Source: an uncultured Bacillota bacterium (lineage in GTDB: Bacteria > Bacillota_I > Bacilli_A > RF39 > UBA660). Taken from it: a stretch of 7,645 nucleotides of DNA. The notes beneath the pieces were generated by a model, which did not search any database, was not told where the DNA came from, and was given only the letters and a program-made list of their open reading frames with translations. Position numbers and translations under genes: made by a program. Positions 4,518 through 7,645 of this stretch are shown one piece after another (the stretch's first letter is position 1; the number at the start of each line of letters is the position of its first letter). The stretch is from NCBI GenBank assembly GCA_948466105.1, contig CAOJZR010000025.1, positions 1 to 7,645 of the forward strand, written 5' to 3'.

Positions 4518-5822
4518 TTAAAAAGGTAATTTAAAATTACCATTTTTAAATTGCTTCATCATTAGTTTCATTTGTTCAAATTGTTTTAATAAACGATTTA
4601 CTTCTTCTACAGTTCTACCACTACCTTTAGCAATACGTACTTTACGAGTGGCCTTTAAATTCTCAGGATGTCTTCGCTCATAAGGAGTCATAGAAAGAAT
4701 AATAGCTTCAATATGAGCCATTTGTTTAGGATCAATTTTCACATTATTTAAACCCATTTTTTTAGCTCCTGGAATTAATTTTATTAAATTTTCCAAAGGG
4801 CCCATTTTTTTTATTTGTTTTAGTTGTTTAAGAAAATCTTCTAAATCAAATTGTCCTTTACTAAACTTTTTAGCAGAAGATAGAGCTTCTTCATCAATTA
4901 CGGCTTCAGCTTTTTCAATCATGGACATAATATCGCCCATTCCTAAAATACGAGTAGCCATTCGCTCTGGATAAAAAGGCTCTAATCCATCCATTTTTTC
5001 ACTGACTCCAATAAATTTAATTGGAAGATTAGTAAGATGTCTTATTGATAAGGCAACCCCACCTTTCGTATCACCATCCAATTTAGTTAAAATAGCACCA
5101 GTTAATGGTAATTTTTCATTAAAACCATTTATTACATTAATAGCATCTTGCCCCATCATACTATCGATTACTAAAATAATCTCCTGTGGCTTAAGCTCCT
5201 GATTTAAAGCATTCAATTCATCCATTAAATTATCATCAATATGAAGTCTTCCTGCTGTATCAATTAAGACATAATCAAAATTATGTTCTTCGGCATAACA
5301 GCAAGCATTTTTAGCAATATTAACAGGATTAGAATTACCTTCTTCATAAACTTCTATAGAAAGCTCTTTACCGATTTGTTTTAGCTGATCAATAGCTGCT
5401 GGTCGATAAACATCACATGCGACTAATAAAGGTTTTTTATTATGCTTTTTTCTTAGATGCAATGCTAATTTGCCAATAGTTGTTGTTTTACCACTTCCTT
5501 GTAATCCTACTAACATTAAAAGTGCAGGCGAACCTTTTAAATTAAGTTCTTTTTTTTCGCCACCTAATAATTCAATTAGTTCATCCTTTAAGATTTTAAC
5601 AAAAACTTCTCCTGGTTTTAAGCTTTTACTAACCTCGCTTCCCAATGCTTTTTCTTTAACTTTTTTAATAAATTCTTTAACAACAGTATAATTAACATCA
5701 GCCTCTAATAACGCAAGGCGAATTTCTCTTGTAATATCACTTATATTTTCTTCTGTTATTTTACCATAACCTTTTATTTTATTTACAACATTTTCTAATC
5801 GCGAACTTAAATTTTCAAACAT
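4518..5822 (-). CDS. ffh: Signal recognition particle protein Ffh (SRP54 GTPase)
   Basis: Ffh binds the SRP RNA and signal sequences of nascent membrane and secreted proteins and delivers the ribosome to FtsY at the membrane. At 434 residues it is near the usual size (about 446 in B. subtilis). The helical N domain is about 1-88. The G domain contains the P-loop GLQGSGKTT (106-114), DVYRPAA (137-143), DTAGR (188-192), TKLDGD (246-251) and GVSEKMDGLEPF (272-283). The M domain runs from about 295 and includes the RNA-binding TRKVRIAKGSGRTVEEV (392-408). The tail is short and ends GNFKLPF. The ATG is preceded by an AAGGTGA ribosome binding site. ylxM, ftsY and rpsP, frequent partners of ffh in Bacilli, are not adjacent. 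A clear promoter was not found in the upstream gap. Confidence 0.97.
   Translation of the reverse strand: MFENLSSRLENVVNKIKGYGKITEENISDITREIRLALLEADVNYTVVKEFIKKVKEKALGSEVSKSLKPGEVFVKILKDELIELLGGEKKELNLKGSPALLMLVGLQGSGKTTTIGKLALHLRKKHNKKPLLVACDVYRPAAIDQLKQIGKELSIEVYEEGNSNPVNIAKNACCYAEEHNFDYVLIDTAGRLHIDDNLMDELNALNQELKPQEIILVIDSMMGQDAINVINGFNEKLPLTGAILTKLDGDTKGGVALSIRHLTNLPIKFIGVSEKMDGLEPFYPERMATRILGMGDIMSMIEKAEAVIDEEALSSAKKFSKGQFDLEDFLKQLKQIKKMGPLENLIKLIPGAKKMGLNNVKIDPKQMAHIEAIILSMTPYERRHPENLKATRKVRIAKGSGRTVEEVNRLLKQFEQMKLMMKQFKNGNFKLPF
4520..4541 (-). terminator. Rho-independent terminator inside the 3' end of ffh
   Basis: On the minus strand an inverted repeat GGTAATTT/AAATTACC (4541 to 4525, single central base; in practice a stem of about 5-6 bp with a short loop) is followed by TTTTT (4524 to 4520). 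The stem is formed by the codons for GNFKLP, and the T-tract runs into the TAA stop (4518-4520). Confidence 0.65.
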
Positions 5823-5846
5823 ATTATCACCTTTTTATATTTTATC

Positions 5847-5879
5847 AAAAAAAAAAGCAATTAGGAATAATTAACTTTG
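5847..5879 (-). terminator. Probable terminator after yabQ
   Basis: On the minus strand AAAG-TTAATTA (5878 to 5868) can pair with TAATTGCTTT around the loop TTCC (5867 to 5864), with one bulged T and one G-T pair, and runs into ten T (5856 to 5847). It is AT-rich and imperfect, but the T10 tract is the longest in the window and it separates yabQ from ffh. Confidence 0.45.
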
Positions 5880-5935
5880 TTTTTTTCATTTATTTACTAA
5901 AGATAGGTGCATAGAGATCAATTAAAAAATTATAA

Positions 5936-6247
5936 TTACTTTTTAAAGATAAATTTAATATATAATTTTTTTATTATTTTATGTAATAAATTATTTATAC
6001 TAGCTCCAACTATATATCCTATAACTAACATTAAAAGACAATAATTATGCAAAATACCATTATTTATTTTTCTTAATATAATAAAATACAATAATACATT
6101 GAAAATTACAAACATAAATGTAATAATAATACTAAAATATTTCTTACTACCATATATAAACTTCGAATTGAAGTGTAAAAATATAAAGAAAAATGATCCA
6201 TAAAGAAAAGAAAAAAGAAGGGTTGCTACTTGTATTTCTAAATTCAT
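5936..6247 (-). CDS. yabQ: Spore cortex biosynthesis protein YabQ
   Basis: A 103-residue membrane protein. YabQ homologues are made in the mother cell, go to the outer forespore membrane, and are required for spore cortex formation in B. subtilis. Three hydrophobic segments are visible: about 4-25 (VATLLFSFLYGSFFFIFLHF), 38-60 and 68-88. A Lys-rich tail follows. It is about half the length of B. subtilis YabQ (about 211 residues), which has further C-terminal sequence. Its ATG overlaps the yabP stop by four bases (ATGA), and no good ribosome binding site precedes it, so translation probably depends on yabP. The divIC gene that follows yabQ in B. subtilis is missing. The assignment rests on the yabP context and the hydrophobic profile, since the sequence itself is poorly conserved. 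Confidence 0.72.
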   Translation of the reverse strand: MNLEIQVATLLFSFLYGSFFFIFLHFNSKFIYGSKKYFSIIITFMFVIFNVLLYFIILRKINNGILHNYCLLMLVIGYIVGASINNLLHKIIKKLYIKFIFKK

Positions 6248-6531
6248 TTAAAAAGCTTAGAAAAAACACTGTCTTCTTTTTCTTTTTTATTACCATTTTC
6301 CATATAATTTAAACTACTTAAAGTGCCTTTGATTGAGACATTACCTGACATTGTATCAAGCTTAATTATTTCTAAATCATGACCTTTAATAACAATATAG
6401 CCCATAGTTGTTTCCATTAAAAATTCTTCATTATCAAAACTATCAATTTTTTTTACACCACTTACTAAAATGCTTTTTCGATCATTAATAGTTACATTAT
6501 GATTAATCCCACTAGTTATATCTTTGTCCAT
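6244..6531 (-). CDS. yabP: Sporulation protein YabP
   Basis: A 95-residue protein of the YabP/YqfC family, known in B. subtilis as a mother-cell sporulation gene located next to yabQ. The conserved core is clear: HNVTINDRKSILVSGVKKIDSFDNEEFLMETTMGYIVIKGHDLEIIKLD (about 11-59), then GNVSIKGTLSSLNYME (63-78), and a C-terminal SVFSKLFK as in Bacillus homologues. The fold is mostly beta with no membrane segment. The ATG is preceded by the good ribosome binding site TTAGGAGTGA (6536-6545). It is 44 bases downstream of the DUF1292-like gene and overlaps yabQ by four bases. In B. subtilis the gene upstream is rqcP (yabO); here two unrelated small genes take that place. Confidence 0.93.
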   Translation of the reverse strand: MDKDITSGINHNVTINDRKSILVSGVKKIDSFDNEEFLMETTMGYIVIKGHDLEIIKLDTMSGNVSIKGTLSSLNYMENGNKKEKEDSVFSKLFK

Positions 6532-6575
6532 ATAATCACTCCTAAGAAATTATATGAATTATAAAACTTATTATA

Positions 6576-6827
6576 CTATTTTAAATCAAGTTTACGTTCA
6601 AAAACATTAACCAACATATTATAAAATTTTTCATCTTCTACTGTTTCAAAAGCAAGATCTGTACTTGTACTCACATCCCTAACAATAAAATTATCTTCTA
6701 ATACTTGGTTTTCAGTGTCATTTAGTAAAGCAAGAAGAATATATATATCATCATTATAATCTATTGTTTCAACAACGATATATTTATCTTTATTTGTAAA
6801 TTCAACAACATCATTCTTATTGACCAC
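6576..6827 (-). CDS. Small acidic DUF1292-like protein
   Basis: An 83-residue acidic protein with predicted beta strands: DVVEFTNKDKYIVVETIDYNDDIYILLALL (6-35), then IVRDVSTSTDLAFETVEDEKFYNMLVNVF (48-76). The order (strand, F/Y-x-V-V-x-x-I-x-Y-x-x-x-x-Y-x-L-L, acidic connection, F-x-x-V-x-D-E-x-F final helix) resembles DUF1292 proteins of Firmicutes, whose function is unknown. Assignment is by pattern only. The start is GTG (6825-6827), because no in-frame ATG is near. It overlaps the TAG stop of the coiled-coil gene by one base, with the ribosome binding site GAGAGGTGG upstream. Its coupling to that gene and its position 44 bases before yabP suggest one operon. Confidence 0.7.
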   Translation of the reverse strand: MVNKNDVVEFTNKDKYIVVETIDYNDDIYILLALLNDTENQVLEDNFIVRDVSTSTDLAFETVEDEKFYNMLVNVFERKLDLK

Positions 6828-7480
6828 TATGCCACCTCTCTTATATTATACTTTTTTATTTTAAATTCATTAGCGGCGATTTTAGATATAATACTAATAA
6901 TACCCAAAACTTCAGCTTGACGCACCTTTATAGGCACAATTCGGATTGGGTTTTTATGCTTTTCTTCTACAATTGGTATATCGGTTGAAATATCTTTTCT
7001 CACATCTTCTACTAGTTCATTAGATTCAGGTTGATAATCACTTAAATCTTCATATAAAGCACTTCGACTTTTTCTCCTAGTGTTTTCTTTTATAACAGGC
7101 TTTTCTTCTAAAATATTATCTTCAACTTTTGGTTCTTCTGCACTAATTTCAACATCTAAATGACGCTCTTCTAATTGTTTTTCAACTTTTTCTAATTTGC
7201 TAACCATAATAGATAATTGACTATCAAGTTGAGCTAATTTCTCATTAGTCTGTTCAATTCTTTTTTTGATTACATTACTATCTTTAACTAAAAAATTATA
7301 GGCTTTATCCACACTAGAATCTGATCCAACTTTTTCTAGCTCTTTTCTTGATATTTCAACTTCAATGTTATATTTTGTATATATATCTAACTCTTGTCTA
7401 AAGATTTTCATTAGATATTCTAACTCTTTTTTCTTATTTGAAAAGACTTTATAAGTTAATAATAACATTTCTTTTGTCAT
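6827..7480 (-). CDS. Coiled-coil hypothetical protein, family not recognised
   Basis: A 217-residue soluble protein that I do not recognise. Residues about 5-108 are strongly helical with heptad-like spacing (KELEYLMKIFRQELDIYTKY; RIEQTNEKLAQLDSQLSIMVSKLEKVEKQLEER), so a coiled-coil hairpin or dimer is likely. Residues about 110-180 are acidic and probably disordered (EEPKVEDNILEEKP, SDYQPESNELVEDV). A small conserved-looking end follows (IRIVPIKVRQAEVLGIISIISKIAANEFKIKKY, 179-211). There is no signal peptide or membrane helix. The ATG follows the GGGAGGAT ribosome binding site, and the extended -10 promoter at 7507-7535 precedes it. It appears to be the first gene of an operon leading to yabP and yabQ, so a scaffold or localisation role in sporulation or envelope is possible but unproven. 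Confidence 0.78.
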   Translation of the reverse strand: MTKEMLLLTYKVFSNKKKELEYLMKIFRQELDIYTKYNIEVEISRKELEKVGSDSSVDKAYNFLVKDSNVIKKRIEQTNEKLAQLDSQLSIMVSKLEKVEKQLEERHLDVEISAEEPKVEDNILEEKPVIKENTRRKSRSALYEDLSDYQPESNELVEDVRKDISTDIPIVEEKHKNPIRIVPIKVRQAEVLGIISIISKIAANEFKIKKYNIREVA

Positions 7481-7506
7481 TAGTTATCCTCCCTATTCTA
7501 TAGTTA

Positions 7507-7535
7507 ATTATAGCATATAATAGCTTTTTTGTGTA
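7507..7535 (-). promoter_or_regulatory. Extended -10 promoter of the coiled-coil/yabPQ operon
   Basis: On the minus strand TATAAT (7512 to 7507) is perfect and is preceded by TGC, making an extended -10. A weak -35 TACACA (7535 to 7530) is 17 bases upstream. Start near 7500, ahead of the GGGAGGAT ribosome binding site. It reads as a vegetative promoter. Confidence 0.6.
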
Positions 7536-7615
7536 GATTATTTTACTATAAGAGTGTAAACAGATAGATGTTAAATGTTTTAATTCATTAATTTATTAAG
7601 TAATATTATTTTTAA

Positions 7616-7645
7616 TCAATAAAAAAATGTGTTAAAAACACATTT
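7616..7645 (-). terminator. Rho-independent terminator of an off-window minus-strand gene
   Basis: On the minus strand AAATGTGTT (7645 to 7637) pairs perfectly with AACACATTT (7633 to 7625) around a TTT loop, followed by a T-run (7624 to 7621, plus TT after it). The stem may extend past the window. It separates the coiled-coil/yabPQ operon from whatever lies to the right. Confidence 0.8.

Noticed and set aside
4337..4543. Open frame of 68 codons overlapping cotD and the end of ffh
   Set aside because: It lies in another frame of the same strand over cotD, crosses the cotD promoter and the ffh terminator, and has no family-like sequence or ribosome binding site of note.
6549..6556. CATATAAT upstream of yabP, close to the sigma-E -10 pattern
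   Set aside because: Transcription would start inside the yabP ribosome binding site (6536-6545), and the -35 spacing is off (ATA at 15 bases). Too weak to list as a promoter in such AT-rich DNA.

Overview
The window comes from a very AT-rich, low-GC Gram-positive (Firmicutes/Bacilli-type) endospore-forming bacterium. Gene content supports this: a CotD-like coat protein, YlbD and YlbE homologues, and a YabP-YabQ pair sit beside housekeeping genes of Bacilli type (rsmD, ffh). TGA ends yabP and the acetyltransferase gene, and Trp is read from TGG, so the genetic code is standard and not that of Mycoplasma. Very low GC, small proteins and tight packing suggest a reduced gut-type lineage such as Erysipelotrichia or a related group; that placement is inference. 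Every gene supported here lies on the minus strand, so transcription runs from right to left.

Right to left. (1) 7645-5936: a terminator of an off-window gene, then a promoter and a likely four-gene operon: an unrecognised coiled-coil protein, a small DUF1292-like protein, yabP and yabQ. Three of its genes overlap or nearly touch, which implies coupled translation. (2) 5880-4518: ffh, the GTPase of the signal recognition particle, ending in a terminator that lies inside its last codons. (3) 4496-4141: a CotD-like spore coat gene with a promoter resembling the mother-cell sigma-K type and its own terminator. (4) 4091-3175: an unrecognised 282-residue protein with a near-consensus vegetative promoter and its own terminator. 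(5) 3130-1974: ylbD-ylbE-rsmD, the same order as in Bacillus subtilis but without ylbF and ylbG. (6) 1799-1279: a GNAT acetyltransferase with its own promoter. (7) 1212-1: an intact IS3-family insertion sequence with inverted repeats and a programmed -1 frameshift site between its two reading frames.

The notable points are the hypothetical genes tied to sporulation genes, the sigma-K-like promoter of cotD, the terminators that share bases with stop codons in three consecutive genes, and the well-preserved frameshift signal of the insertion sequence. No CRISPR array, tRNA, rRNA or defence system was seen, and I found no clear evidence of a wholly new system. The best candidates for undescribed biology are the 282-residue protein and the two unknown genes upstream of yabPQ. 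There is no gene-free stretch longer than 300 bases.
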